From NCBI GenBank assembly GCA_036852015.1, contig JAANDG010000442.1, positions 1 through 64,000 of the forward strand: DNA of 64,000 nucleotides, written 5' to 3'. The notes beneath the pieces were generated by a model. The model saw only the letters and a list, made by a program, of their open reading frames with translations. It was not told the DNA's origin and did no database searches. Made by a program: the position numbers and the translations under genes. This stretch comes from Pelodera strongyloides (Eukaryota > Nematoda > Chromadorea > Rhabditida > Rhabditidae). Shown here piece by piece: positions 37,101 to 50,100 of the stretch; positions within the stretch are counted from its first letter, which is position 1, and each line of letters starts with the position of its first letter.

Positions 37101-37643
37101 AGGCATTAAAGTTAGTTTTGAATTTGTTGCATACCCATATCTAACCACATGCGCGCTCTCCCTGCGGAGCAAGTGTCTTATATTCTCATGTGCGAATACT
37201 TAGGATAAGACGTATTAGAAATATCGAGGTTTGGTGTGAAGCGTACTCTGAGTTCGGGCTGTTCAGTGATGGTTAGTTACAGGGTATAAATCCAGTGCGT
37301 AAATGGAGGTGGTTTCTTTAGCTTAGTGATAGACGATAGACCGTTTTAATAGAACACCATGTTTCGGTCAAATATATTAATTTCGAATTGCTTCCGCCGG
37401 AGGAGGTCGAAACCAATCCGGAGGTGGTTCGTGCGTATTTTCACGCACGAACATGTACCCCTGCTGGTTAGTTACGAGTAAGTTTTTTTTAGATCAGAAC
37501 TATATGTAACCTTGAACTTGCAGGCGACATTGCTACGACTGGATGAGAAGAATTTCAGTGTAGTTGTGAAACTTAGTGAAGGATTATGTAAAGGCCGAGA
37601 AGTTACATTACCGTATGAAGACGCTTCCAAGTTTGCATCTTAG
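34142..37643 (+). CDS. kin17: KIN17 DNA/RNA-binding protein
   Basis: Ten exons: 34142-34218, 34414-34570, 34696-34867, 35124-35247, 35337-35451, 35559-35733, 36020-36174, 36355-36451, 37016-37110, 37524-37643; 428 aa (human 393). MGKHEKGTPKEIANRCKSKG is the family N-terminus. A C2H2 zinc finger follows (CEMCQKQC...HLTSESHQRQ, about 28-54), then the winged-helix domain (about 55-160, including YGTRRVRANEVYQEFI and KWHTLTSFIQYLG). A Glu/Lys coiled segment, an RS-like patch (RSRSRSRSRDRR, about 255) and C-terminal tandem SH3-like/KOW folds (WMYPGIAVKVVTKKLG; GREMLIVNGAYRGIK) complete it. Known role: nuclear DNA-damage response, replication and spliceosome-associated RNA binding. The RS patch is a modest extension over vertebrate proteins. 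Intron 8 contains two MITEs. Confidence 0.95.
36653..36814. mobile_element. MITE, CCGGTTTTTGAAACG family, variant ends
   Basis: Left end TTAAAACGATATAACGGCCG and right end CGTTTCAAAAACCGGGTTTTAA. The right TTAA is shared with the next element, so the two are abutted. Confidence 0.7.
36811..36981. mobile_element. Hairpin MITE (almost full-length palindrome, 171 bp)
   Basis: TTAAAGCGAAATGCTAGC opens and GCTAGCATTTCGCTTTAA closes the element. The arms pair nearly to the centre at about 36897, with a short CCGTGAACG loop. It shares only the terminal TTAAAGCGAAAT with the more common family, so it looks like a related but separate family. Confidence 0.85.
37305..37460. repeat. Dispersed repeat, copy 2
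   Basis: Same sequence block as 3960-4110 (GGAGGTGGTTTCTTTAGCTT ... GGTTCGTGCGT). It lies in the last KIN17 intron. Confidence 0.65.
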
Positions 37644-38163
37644 ATTTTAAAATTACGTTTCTCATGTTTCACTTAAAACTTCACCATATTTGGTATAGAC
37701 ATTCGTTCGTTTACTAACCATTTTCATATTATTTGAAACTAGAGTAGAAGCTTACTACATAAAGATGTTCGTGGTTCATGATTCTCATTATCGTCTCTTA
37801 TTTCTGATTTCTCTTGTTTGTGTATTTTCTGTATTTTTGGAGAAACACTAGTTGTTGGTGATTTGATTGGTGTCACGTGAGTGCTACTTTTTGTTTGTCC
37901 TTGTCGTCTTCTGGTTAGTTCTTTACTGTACATACATCCGAAGGAAGTATTAGCGTTGTATATAAAACATAAACGTTTGGTTTATTATTTTTTTTAAACC
38001 TTATCTATGTGGTTGCTGAAGCCACGAAATACTTGTTACTTAGCGTTTTAAGCGTAATTTCTGATGCTATTGTTTTTCGTTTATTTGTGATACTGTTGTA
38101 GTTTTGGATTGGTTTTGAAATATTGGATTGTGCTAGATTTAAGTATATTTCGCAATTTCAGTG
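37644..38163. other. KIN17 - RS protein spacer with acceptor site
   Basis: 520 bp, AT-rich, same-strand spacer. It ends in TTTCAG (to 38161), 2 nt before the downstream ATG. This fits an SL acceptor of a downstream operon gene or the end of a 5'-UTR intron. Confidence 0.45.
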
Positions 38164-41100
38164 ATGAGCGATACAGAATTGCCTCCAACCGAGAAAGAGG
38201 ATCAATCAGTTGAATCTGCTGCTAAGGAACATTACCCGCTGTGGGAACCACCTCCACTAGACGTGACAGTGGAATATGGAGGGTAAGTTGTATGGTTTGT
38301 CCTAATTGGCCAATTGGCGGCTCTCGTTACTGATTGATTGTTGTTTTGCTATAAGTAAATAAAAACGGTAGCAACATTGTTTTTTCTGTATTATCAGTGA
38401 CTTTTATTATTCATTTTACATCGAGATGGCAGTTTTTTTTTGCTGATGTTGAACGAACCAACCGTTTTTTGTTAAGGTATCCGCCACCTGAAGAACTGCC
38501 TGTTTTGGAACCGGACGGTTTTAAAACACGCAAAGAACCCAGCAGGGAAGCGGTGAATGTTGAAAATCCGCCCCATGACGTGCATCCTGAAGTTGAACAG
38601 GAACACAATGTGCGAGACCCGATTGTACAGGTTAGTCTTGAGACTTGCTAGTTCATTTTCTTAGTCCTAGGATTTTTATGCTTACAAATGACAGTGTCTC
38701 ATGTTCATCATCAGTATCAGTGATACACTTTAATATTTCTTCTGTGGAACTTGCCGTTGTTGAATTTAGCGATTTAGCCATTACTCTGAGTCGAGAGACG
38801 GCGTACTCCATGCTGGGCCCTTCATTACATTGGGTGACAAGAATTTGCAGGTGCTTTTCGAGTAGAACCTCAAAATATTGAAGCTTCTTTGTGCTTTGTT
38901 GACTAATGCTTTGTTAAGGAGGAGGAGAGTCGCGACTCGGTGCCCACGCCTAGGCCAGTACTGGATATCGCGGCTTGCGAGGTGAGTTGTTTTGAAAATA
39001 CAGCAATACAGGGACTGAAGCTGATCTTTACAGGTATTGGTTATTTTTAAATCGGGTTTAGGGAAAACACGGATGCGACCCTCATTTAGTGTTATCGACA
39101 ATCTTTCAGAGAATGTGCGGATAAATGTGTCCCAGGATTGCGATGATTAAAGCGTGGAAGCGGGTACTGTACTGGGTCATGACGCGATGACGCACACACC
39201 CATCTATTTTGTACCCAAAGTTCCTTCTATTTAAAACATAGAGTAGGCGAGAAACAAAATGTTAAGTACGGCCAGGGAAGGTAACACTCTAAGAATACAA
39301 CTGAGACTCTGATTGAGGTATATTTTGTTTTAGAAGTTTTTCGAAGATATTGCGGAGAATGAGGCGTCCAGTGACGCCGTGAATGGTTCCAGAGCACGTG
39401 AGGTTGCTGAGGTGAGACGAATTGTTTGTTTGCCCATTCAAGAGTAGCTGTTCGGTTATAGCGTGCAACTCGCTATAATCATAAAGGTTTATTGATAAAA
39501 AAAATACTGTAGTACGTGGACAACATAATGCGCTTTGGCGAGTTATGAGTGTCTTTTCCGACTCACATTTGTATTCATTATCCAATTATCCTGTCACTGT
39601 CACCAAGCTTGATTGTTTTCAGAAAGCAAATGATCAGTCGAAGGCAGTGGCAGAGGAGAGTGTTACAATGACAGCGGATAGGGGAAGCGCGGTGGTAGCG
39701 GAGGCTGCGGCTCCTACGGATGCGGATATCGGTTAGAAAATTTGTTTTCTCTGTCTAGTTATTATGTTGCGTCATCCAGCTACTTGCTTATTCAGTAATG
39801 TTCAAAATTTTTGTGCTCATTTTTATTACTGTATCCTGTTACTCTTACTGTAACATTCCGAAAACGTGTCGAACAAGAACCCTTTTCGTATCAGTCCATC
39901 TTTACTTACTCTTGATTAATTTAGGGCAACAAGTTTCAAACGACAATGTGGAGTATGCACAGAGCAACGTCACCAAGGTGTATGATGTGACGAGCTTGGT
40001 TTTTGACAAAGAAGATGGAGGATACAAGTATTATAAACACGCCGAGGTAAGTTTCATTATGTGATTGTTGACTCGATCTCGATGATCTATCGGATTCAGA
40101 TGATTATGACACGTTCTTTTTAATTCAGCTAGACGATCAGGTATGATTCCCCTCGAATGTTGTATGATATGAATTTATGAATACTAATACTAAACTCCTT
40201 TTTCAAGCATAACAAGAAAAAGATGTGTTTGCCAGAGGTTGAGTACTTTCACGAGGCCCACTTTGAGTTTCTTTTGATTGATACCGCTGAAAGTGTTTAG
40301 GAGCTGTTTGCTGAGGATACCCATGGAAACTGGTTTCTGTTGGGTAGTCGGGGCGAATTTGAGCCGTTCGACTGGAGTGCTCATGCACAGGGGCAGAGTC
40401 AACAGGATATGTACTTCAATGCGAATTATTCGATGTCAGAGCGGGCTATGAGACACGCACATCTACCCTATCCAACCGCCGATCTCATGAAATGTGAGTG
40501 TTTTAGTTTTACCTAAACATTGGGGTTTTCCAGGCATTGCATAGAAAGCACCTCCGCCCAATGGGGGTGGCCGAGGACGGAGGGGGTCTTCACCCCTCCG
40601 TCCACTCGGTGAAACAACTCCGCCAAAAAAACCCTACTCACCAACTCGTATTATTTAAATTACCACCGGAACCAGCTCCCAAGAAATTTTGAGGGACCTT
40701 ATTTACGCAGTGTAATTACCACAATATATTTATTGTTCTTGTTTAATTGTGTGTTATGTACTTTTCGTGTTTATTGATAGATCATTGTTCGGCAAACGCC
40801 GTCCAGTACGACGAATTCAACAGAGCGGTTTATCCAGTGAACGAAGTTGGCTGGCCGATATTACCGTTGAATCGGAAAGGAGTTATGGTCTGTGTTTTAT
40901 TACTACCGTATTTTTCACTAGCAACTTTTTTTGCCGAAAGACAGGTCTATTCTCTATCTATTAGCCCGTTTATACCCGTTTGGTGATGATTACCATTACC
41001 AGCGAAACTATCTCAGTTGCTTTATTCGTTTTTTTTAAATCCACCTAATATTGCAGGCATTTCCTGTCGATCAAACTGGAATGCCAGTTTTTCCATTCAA

Positions 41101-44100
41101 TGCGTATGGTGACGGGGAGCCATGTCTTCCCCTTAATGAGTATAACCGACCCGTGTTCCCTGTGGTACGGTATGGACCGTTAGAGGGGAAAGCTATTGTT
41201 CCGGTTGACTCAAAAGGTAGAGATTGAAAATGATGTATTTGGCCTTTTTGTCCAATTATACCACATGAATGTGAAAGATTATCATTATATGGTTCGGTCT
41301 TGAATGAGTGAAGAGCTGTACCTCTTTTCTCTACTCTATGTCTTTCTTATCCGTTGAGAATGTGAACCTTCTAGGTGTTTCACTGTCTGTACCTGATCAC
41401 AAGTGTTTATCAATGTTTATTGCTGTTTTTAAGGTTACCCTACATACTACCGTCATCCGGATGGCAGTTTTGCGTACCCTGCGTACAATGATGGAACTCC
41501 GTTTCCGGCTTGCACCATGTATGGCAACCCGGTTGCTGCCTATGATGAGTATGGTAAGTGGAATTATTGCCAATCATATTTGTTGGTAACCATATTCACC
41601 CAGTCCAACACTTGAACAACTTGTTGCATTTTGTTGATGTAGCTCATGTGCAAATGGTAACACATGTGAATTTGGTGTACTTTAGGTCAACCCTGGTTTC
41701 CCAAAAATGCCGAGGGAGAAGCGTTGATTGCATTGGGCACTGACGGTCATGCTTATTCGATCGCGGAATATAGACGATTGTAAGTCTGATTTTCTGACTA
41801 CTCCATATTCTGTAAATTGTGTTCTCTGTAGTTCCACGGTCAGCAGTTCGGAGCTTTCCAAAATGGTTGTATTGCAGGGCGGGGGGTAATCTCTTTACTT
41901 GTAGTCTAGCATTTAGGTAGAATAGTTGATGTGGTCTGCCAGTCAGGGTGTTTTTCATGCTTGAGAACTCTTCTTTTTTTTGTGTTTCTTACTCTTTGTT
42001 GAGGTAACTAGATACCTTTATCCCTTATAGATTCCCCCCACAAGAAGCGATGTCTGAAGCGCAGTGGGTTCCTCCGGTGCAACCGCCTCCTCCCCCAACG
42101 GACACTTCTACTGCTAATGTATGTTATATGACAGGGCGTTTCACAAACCGCCTGTTATACCGCTTTAAATTCTATTTTTTTTAGTTAACACATAGCTCTT
42201 GTGCAGTACACATAGTGATAGTTTCTTGTTCTGTCGTTTCTAGAGTTTAGTGATTCATTGAGACTGAACGGCAACTGCTACCACAGTACTTAAGTTACAT
42301 CATTCGCACTATCTTGTGCCTAAATTGGGATTCGTCATTCGTCGTCGTCTCATACATGGAGTTTAATGATTTAGAGACTGAATTATTTTATTACTATCCC
42401 TTCTCTTTTGTTAAGCGTGAACGTGAACCAGATCAAGATGAGGTGTTTACGGTTCCACCTATCGAAGAACAGCTGGCTGCAAGGGCTACGGCTGCGGCTG
42501 CGTCAGAGCTTGACGAGGTTCGATACTAATTTTTGTATTCGTTAACCTTTTTAACGTTTGTTAAAGTGGTTGATTGGTTCTCTACAATCTCTACTCTTGC
42601 ACTGTGTGCTCATTGTATATTAAAGCTGAATATTCGATGTTCTGTCAGAGAGCAAAGAGCAGAGATTAATGGTAAAGTCCCCTGCGCAGCTGCAAAACTG
42701 TCTCCATTTCAAGCATGCTGCCTTATAGTTCCATTTTATCGACTTTCTGCAATCTGCTTTGTATTGAGGTTAACCAAGTGTGTTAGCCCTCAATAGCCCG
42801 TATTCTCGGGCGCACGGAAATTTTCCGTCACGGAACATGTTCCGTTCCGCGAAAAGAATGGTATTCTCGAAAAACGGAGCGTGTAGTTTGTAGTCTGCAA
42901 ATTTCCGTTCGGCTAAACGGAAATTTTTTCCATACAAAAATTTCCCCGAGGTTTTTGGGTGGGAAATCACGACGGACATTTTCCGTTGCTTTATTTTTAT
43001 TTTATTTCTTTGTAAATTTTTGTTATTTGTTTTTCTTTCACCTTTTTTATTTTTATACAATAATTTTCTTTAAATTTACAGTTCGTTAGTGAAAAATTAA
43101 GCACATAAATGCTCCAAACTTGCTGTAACTCTTTAAACAGAGAACAAATGTGTTAAAAACAATAAAATATTATAATTTAAACTCGAACTATGAAAGAAAA
43201 TTAATGGTAAAGTCAACGTTTTAAACTAAATGGAACATGTTCCGTTCGATTCGTATTCTGGCGCCCATCCGGAGCGGAACCATTTCCGTTGCGGAAGATT
43301 TCCGCGCGGATATTTTCCCGGAACATGTTCCCATTTTTTAAGTTCCGTGCGGCCCGAGAATACGGGCTAATATTGTTCATTGTTCGCCTCAAATAAGGTC
43401 TCCCCTTTCAGTTACTGGATATTTCTGAGGGCGGTGGTGGTGGTGGTGAGGAATCGGCGACTCCTGAACATCAACCGAGACAACTCGAGAATTTTCTGGA
43501 CGCGAAGAAACTTGAAGCTGAATTGGAGCGACAGCGAAAAGAGAAGGAGGACGAAGTGAAGCGAAAGAAGGAGAAGGTAGTTTAAGTAGTCGTTTTAAAA
43601 TCATTTGTTATCCTCGATCATTTACCTGGAAAGTTGGCTGTGTGCATAATATAGACAAAACTACCATAGTTATTCGACTGAATGTTTCCAATTTAAAACT
43701 GTATAGCAGCCGGTTTTTGAAACTTATTTTTGATCTGCATCCATTCGTCATATGCAATTGAGGATAATTAGAATAAAAATTGGGCTCAATTCGAGCTCAT
43801 TTAGCAAAGATTCATTGGAACGCATTTGTAAGTTTCAAAAACCGGCTGTCATATTGTTTTAAGCTATTATTTCTCACCTGGTTGATGATGTCAGCGGTGA
43901 TAAGCTTATGTTGCAATTGAAAACTTGTCCTTTTAGGAAAGGGAAGTCGCGGAGCTCGAGCTGAAAGAGAGAGAAAGAAGGGACACAGAATTAAAGAAGA
44001 GAAGGATGGCAAGCCAGCTGAGGGTAAGTACTTCTCAGAAATATTTTTATTTACCTCATTGTATGTTCGAGACGATGACATTGTTAGGACCTTCCTCGCC

Positions 44101-47100
44101 TTACCGTAAGGTGATGTTACTGATATGGACATTCAAGTTGATAGGTATTAGGTGTTTCAAATTCATTTTATGACATTCACTGTTTTATTTTAGTTCATGA
44201 AGAAGTTGGACCCGTCTCAAATCCCGGCCGCCGCCGCTCCTGTGGGCTCTTCGATTGCTCCCTCGTCTCCTCAGTTTATTCCGCCCCCTCAGTTGCCCCC
44301 ATCTCCTGTTCAGGTTCAAGAGGAATCTCCGCAAGAAGAAGCAATTGCTAAGGAGAGCGAGAATAAAGGTCAGCATTGAAAACTTGACGTACAGGAACAG
44401 TGACTATACTATATGGACGATACGGTACGATAATTGAAAGATGAAATATATCCCGCAACCCGCAAGTTTTGTCAAATGACCAGGCCTCAGGTCTTAAAAA
44501 ACCTGAACAGCAACTATACTCGCTGCCTGCGAACATTTTGTCCTCCAATTGGTCGTACAGTGGTACTGTATCTTTTATATTTACAAGTACACTTTTTTTT
44601 GGGTTTAGAAAACGATGGCTCAGCCCATTCTTTGGTGGCCCAGCGGGATGAATATGAGACCATAGCTAGGTGAGTTTCATCTTTGTTTTAGTGTTAATCT
44701 TCCCACGAAAAAGACTTGAAGTTTGTCTTTGAGGGCTGCTGTGTAATATAATAGTGTAAATAATAAATTTTGACTGTGATTTTGACTAAATAATACATTT
44801 TGGGTGTAAATAATGTTTTTGTTTGTTACTGACTCCATGGCTAGTGCGTGTGTCTCTAACGTACTTGACGCGTGTTCGAGTCTGGCCCGTGGCAACATTG
44901 CGCTTTTTAGTGATGGTGAAATTCAAGTGCTTGATGAGAGTACTACTGAAAAGAGCCTCGCCGTGAAAGCTGAGACTGCTGAGAAGGAGCTGCGTGAGAG
45001 GCTTGAAAGGAAAAGACGCACTAAACGGTATGTACAGGTTTATTTCAAGAATTTGTTTAGCGCGTATAGTAATCTGCCTAAGCTGCCATCGTTCTAGTTC
45101 CTAGTCATGATTTTTTGATCGATTGTGAGAATTCTATGTTTGAACCTTTTGTTAAATTTTAGCAGTGGGGATCACGATGCTGTTGGTGTGGAGAGAAGTA
45201 GAGGGCGTACTTCACGTACTGAAGGAAGTGTTTCTAGGTTAGTTGATCAGCGGGCACACGGATGTGGAATCTCCACAGCTGATTGTATTAAACAATTAAA
45301 CTATTTTCGATAGTCGTTTTTGGGTTGTTAGAGTCAGTAGCGATATCGCGATGATGAGAGTGGTACATCGAATAGAACAGCATTGTCTTACTCATTGTGA
45401 ATTGTTTTTATGTTCTGAATTGATTAATCTCAACTGATTAGGCGATCGTATGAGCGTCGTGATACGGATGATGAGCACCGTCGCTCTACGAGAAGGAGAA
45501 GTCGCAGAAATAGAAGCAGGAGTCGGACTCCAGAAAAAAGATTGGAGCGCAGGACTGTGAGTCGCTCGCGGAGTCGGAGCAGACGTCGACAGTCGAGGTT
45601 TGTGGTTTCATACTTTGATACTTTGATCTTTGATGCTGGTTCCCGAACTACCCCTAGGACCCGATCTTCTATCGCTGCGAAGTAGCGCAGAAAATGCAAA
45701 TGCATGGGCAATTGTTGGAATTTTTACATCCGGGCAGTATATGCCCGGTATGGTGCGACTGTTGATATTAGAAATTCTAACAACTATGCTCGCTATGTTG
45801 CATTCGGCAGCCAGACGGGTGAAAACTGTTTCATTTAGTAGCTTAGCATGAAGCAATTCGCGAAACGGATTGTGGATGTAGCGGTAGCGGAGTCCAATGG
45901 ATGAATATATGATCTCATGACAATACTCGGTCGCAAGTTCGTTTCCTTTCAGATCGTATGTAGAGAATTCTGGCGAGGATGATGTCGATCGAACTGAGCG
46001 CCGACGATCGAAAAAGGGGAAGAAAGAGAAGAAAAAGAAGCACAGAAAGGACAGGAAAAGGGTTCGTTTAATGGTTTTAGGGTCTTTTTGTGTGTGCGCG
46101 TTCAGCAGGTAGCCTTCAGTGTACTATATTGAGATCACGAGTCCTTAGATACCTTGTTTCGCATTGCGTAACCTTTTATCCAGATTCGGCCGATTCAGGC
46201 GCCGGAAGTATATTTTTCCTTTGTGAAATGTCAAAGACTCAAAGGTTCCATTTCTGTTGCAGGAACGCCAAAACTCCAGAAGCAGAAGTCGTTCGCATTC
46301 CGTGTCTAACGATGTTCCGAGTCGGTGGAATGTATGTTTTCAGGGTTTTTTTTTCGTGAAATTCTTGTCACTGAAGTGAGGAGTGATCATGATTATGGTT
46401 GGCCAATGCTTCTTGGATTCGCTAGCTGTTGAAAATGGGTAAAAGCTAAACCAAGCAATCTCTTTAGCTAGAAATGTTGGGTTGGGATGTTGCATGTTGT
46501 TTTCTTTTAGAATGACGACGACGATGGTGACCATGAAGGCTCTGAGGTGGTTGCCTTGTCCCCCGTCCCCGTTCAACAAAGAGAACTTGAAAACTTTGAA
46601 CGAATTGCAGCACAACGGGTATGTTGTGTTTGTTTATAATCTTAGAAAGGTAATACATATGTGTGAATTGTTCTTAGTTCTTACCAGTGTGTGGGTGTGC
46701 TTTTCTGTAGTTTCATCATTTTGTTTTGTACAATTTGTACTTCACGGTTTTGTGGTTCTTTAATGAGTTGTGTTCAGGCTTATGAAACGCCGCCGTCGAT
46801 GTATTCTAATCACAGGGAAGAGGTAAAAGATTTTTTATTTTTTTTTAGCTTCGTAGTTGTGCTATCTTTTTTCCTGTATTTTATTTCTCTCGTTGGTGAT
46901 ATGTAACCCATTATTATGATTATTAATTATTATGTTTAAAAGCAACGAAATTACAGAAGACAAAGTTACCTAGTTGTAGCAGACTCGTAGAGAGCAGACA
47001 AATAGGTTAAAACTTGACTAGATCTGCCATTCAGATTCATCTTTGATACTTTTTTCCTTAAAGCGAAATACCGGCCGGTTTTTGAAACGCACTGCGTACA

Positions 47101-50100
47101 CCTGCTTTCTTTTGCAGCGTATGCTGATGAGCAAAAATTAGAATAAAAACTAGACCCCAATTAGACCCCACCTCGCATAAATGCATAGGAATGCAAGTAC
47201 TTGATATGCGTTTCAAAAACCGGCCGATATTTCGCTTTAAAGCTGTTTACCGGTCTGTTTTGAAACTTATGGCAGGCGCTGTATTCCGATGTAGTATGTG
47301 CAAACTACTGCACGATTATTAGACTGATTATATTAATTTGCATACATACATCATGGGAGTGCATTTCCCAAATACGTTCCGAAAACTGGCCTCATTGCCT
47401 CATTCACTTTAAAGGGACAGGCCCATCAAAGTAAACCTATATTTACGATACGTTCATAATGATTATAAAGCAATTTTATTACAATATATACAAACTAAAT
47501 TTCACCTTCATTCACCCTGGGAAACTTTTTTCCGATGCGCTCAACGCATATGTGTACCGTAAAACGGAAATTTCCAAGCTGCCTATGCAAATTTATCGTA
47601 AAATTAGACTGCGATCAAATGTTGCGTATACGGCTTTGAAATCTGTAGCTTAACGGTATACATATGAGTTGAGCGCATCGGAAAAAAGTGTCCCAGGGTG
47701 AATGAAGGTGAAATTTGGTTTGTATATATTGTAATAAAAATGCTTTGTAAACAGTATGAACATCTCGTTAACATAGGCTTAATTTGATGGGCCTGTCCCT
47801 TTAATCAGTGAAAATTTTCTAGGATATGGACGTCGATGATCCAGGAGTTGGAGAAGCAGGAAGTGATGATAAGATCAGTCCTGACTCCCCGACTCCTGAG
47901 CGATTCTCGAAAGAATTGGCCGATCGGGACACATCGACGTCGTCGGGCAAGAAACTTTCCGAAGAGAATGAAAATCCTGATGTAGAGGTTCCTCCCTTGT
48001 GATTATTAATTGAAAGTGCGTGTTTGTTGAGACGTGGTGTGTGTATGTGTGTGAGAGTGAGTGAGTGACTATGTGTGTGTGTGTGAGAGAGAGAAAGTGT
48101 GTGTGTGAGAGAGAGTGTGTGTGTGAGAGAGAGAGAAAGCGTGTTTGTATTGTTATGTGTTATTTCGATTGCATTTCTTTGTAGAACGAGCACGATGAAA
48201 ATGAGAGAGTGCTAACGCCAGTGCCAGTGGAGTATGCAGGAATACCGGAACCGGAACATCAAAAATGGGTGAGATTTCTGTGGATTTTGCCTGATTTATT
48301 TTTTTATTTTTGAGGTGGTATTTTTTTTCGATAATCGGTTCCCTTCCTTACCTGTTTTCAAACTATGTAATTTGAGTTGCATGGATTTATAGGGTCGTAC
48401 GTTGCGGTGTGCGACCACGAATCTGAGGTTTAATTTACAATTGCTGGTATTATTATGTGGTAATGGGGTTTCCATGTATGCGATTCGCACCTGCGAAAAT
48501 GTCAAACCGCTGTCCATGTTCAAGTCATTTTACATGCATGTCAACTGCCTACCGTAACCCATGCGAATCGCACGTTTGACATGGTCCTGCAGCGAAAGTG
48601 TATCAGATCCATACTATTTGAAATAAATCCGTACTATTTTGAAATAGATCCATACTAGATCCAAAATCGCTGCGGGACCTTGTCATTTACCGCGACTCGA
48701 ACATGGACAGTGGTTTGACATTTTCGCAGGTGCGAATCGCATTCATGGAAACCCCATAATCAGGACTTATTCTTGTGTATTTATTGGAATTTAGAACCCG
48801 CGACCCATACGGCTGGACTTGCACGGAGATGAGGCCCCGCAACACTTTGATGCACGTGTAAGTGATTGGGATTTGAACTAGAGGATGTTATTTTAATGTT
48901 CAGGATAGGAAGGTGTTGTGACATGTGTGTAGTGCTCACTGATGTTATAGTGCGATGGTAATAAGGCATCCAGACTTTCAGTGTAACTAGCTACCATAAT
49001 CGTTAAAGGAGATATGTGCCCCCTTTCTGAAGTTAACGTATAAATTAAACTTGTGTTCCACATTCAGGAAACAACAACAAAATTCTACAAAAGTTTCCCG
49101 GTTAACAGAAAATGATTGGCAAAGTTGACAGTTTCCATAGTAAACGCGCATAGTGGGTATATCCAGCCTCAATCATCTATACTAAAAATTTGAATTCTCA
49201 TTGGAAGTGAATGCGCAGTGTGTTACAAATTTGAATAATTAGGCGCATATTCGCACGCAAATTCGAATATTCGAATTTACATATTCAGTCGCCTATTGAA
49301 GCGCACGTCTTTTATGGATCTGCTAATGTTGGACTTGTTTTGTGCATTTTGACGGGGTACTCATCCCCTTTAATTATATTTTGTAAATCTACTTATTTGT
49401 TTGCGCTATTCAGGAACCTCCACGGCCCATGAGGCAATCAACTCCTAGATCTCCTAGACAAGGTTCTTCTACTGTGGAAAAACAAACGCGAGATGTGCAG
49501 ACAGAGTTCCCCGAAGATGAGGAGTTGGTATCTTTGAGGTAAGACGTTCATTATTTATTAATTTAGTTTTTGTTTGTTTCTTTAAGTTATTCCTTTAATA
49601 ATGATTTTGTCTAAAATGTTCATTGCACATATCTCGCTTTGCATATGGAGCTTTCCTTTCTGTGAGGATTTTGGAGGTATTCTATTGGTTGGTTGTAGAA
49701 TGGGCTGAACGTGGTAATGAGTAATGACGAAGGGTCTCCTGCTGCAGTGCACGAATTATTCCATTATTCATATTTCTAGTAGCTAGTGTGAAACACAGTC
49801 ATTGAGCTAAAGCAGATTTGTGGCTTTTTGATAAAACTCCCAGAATAATCGGACTATTAAGAAGCGACTCGTAGCACTGGATACGATGAGCTACTTTTTT
49901 ACGATGTGATTCTTAATTCTTGCTTTAGGAACTTAATGCTTGGTGAAAAGCTGATTGGGCAAATGCGAGCTGAACGCAAACGCATTACAAAGGAGCGCAA
50001 AAAGTGCGAAGCAGGTGAGGATGTTCTCGTCTTGTATTAGACAATTAGATCGCTGCACGTCATATTGATTTGCACATGCATGCGCACGAAATTCAGCCAC

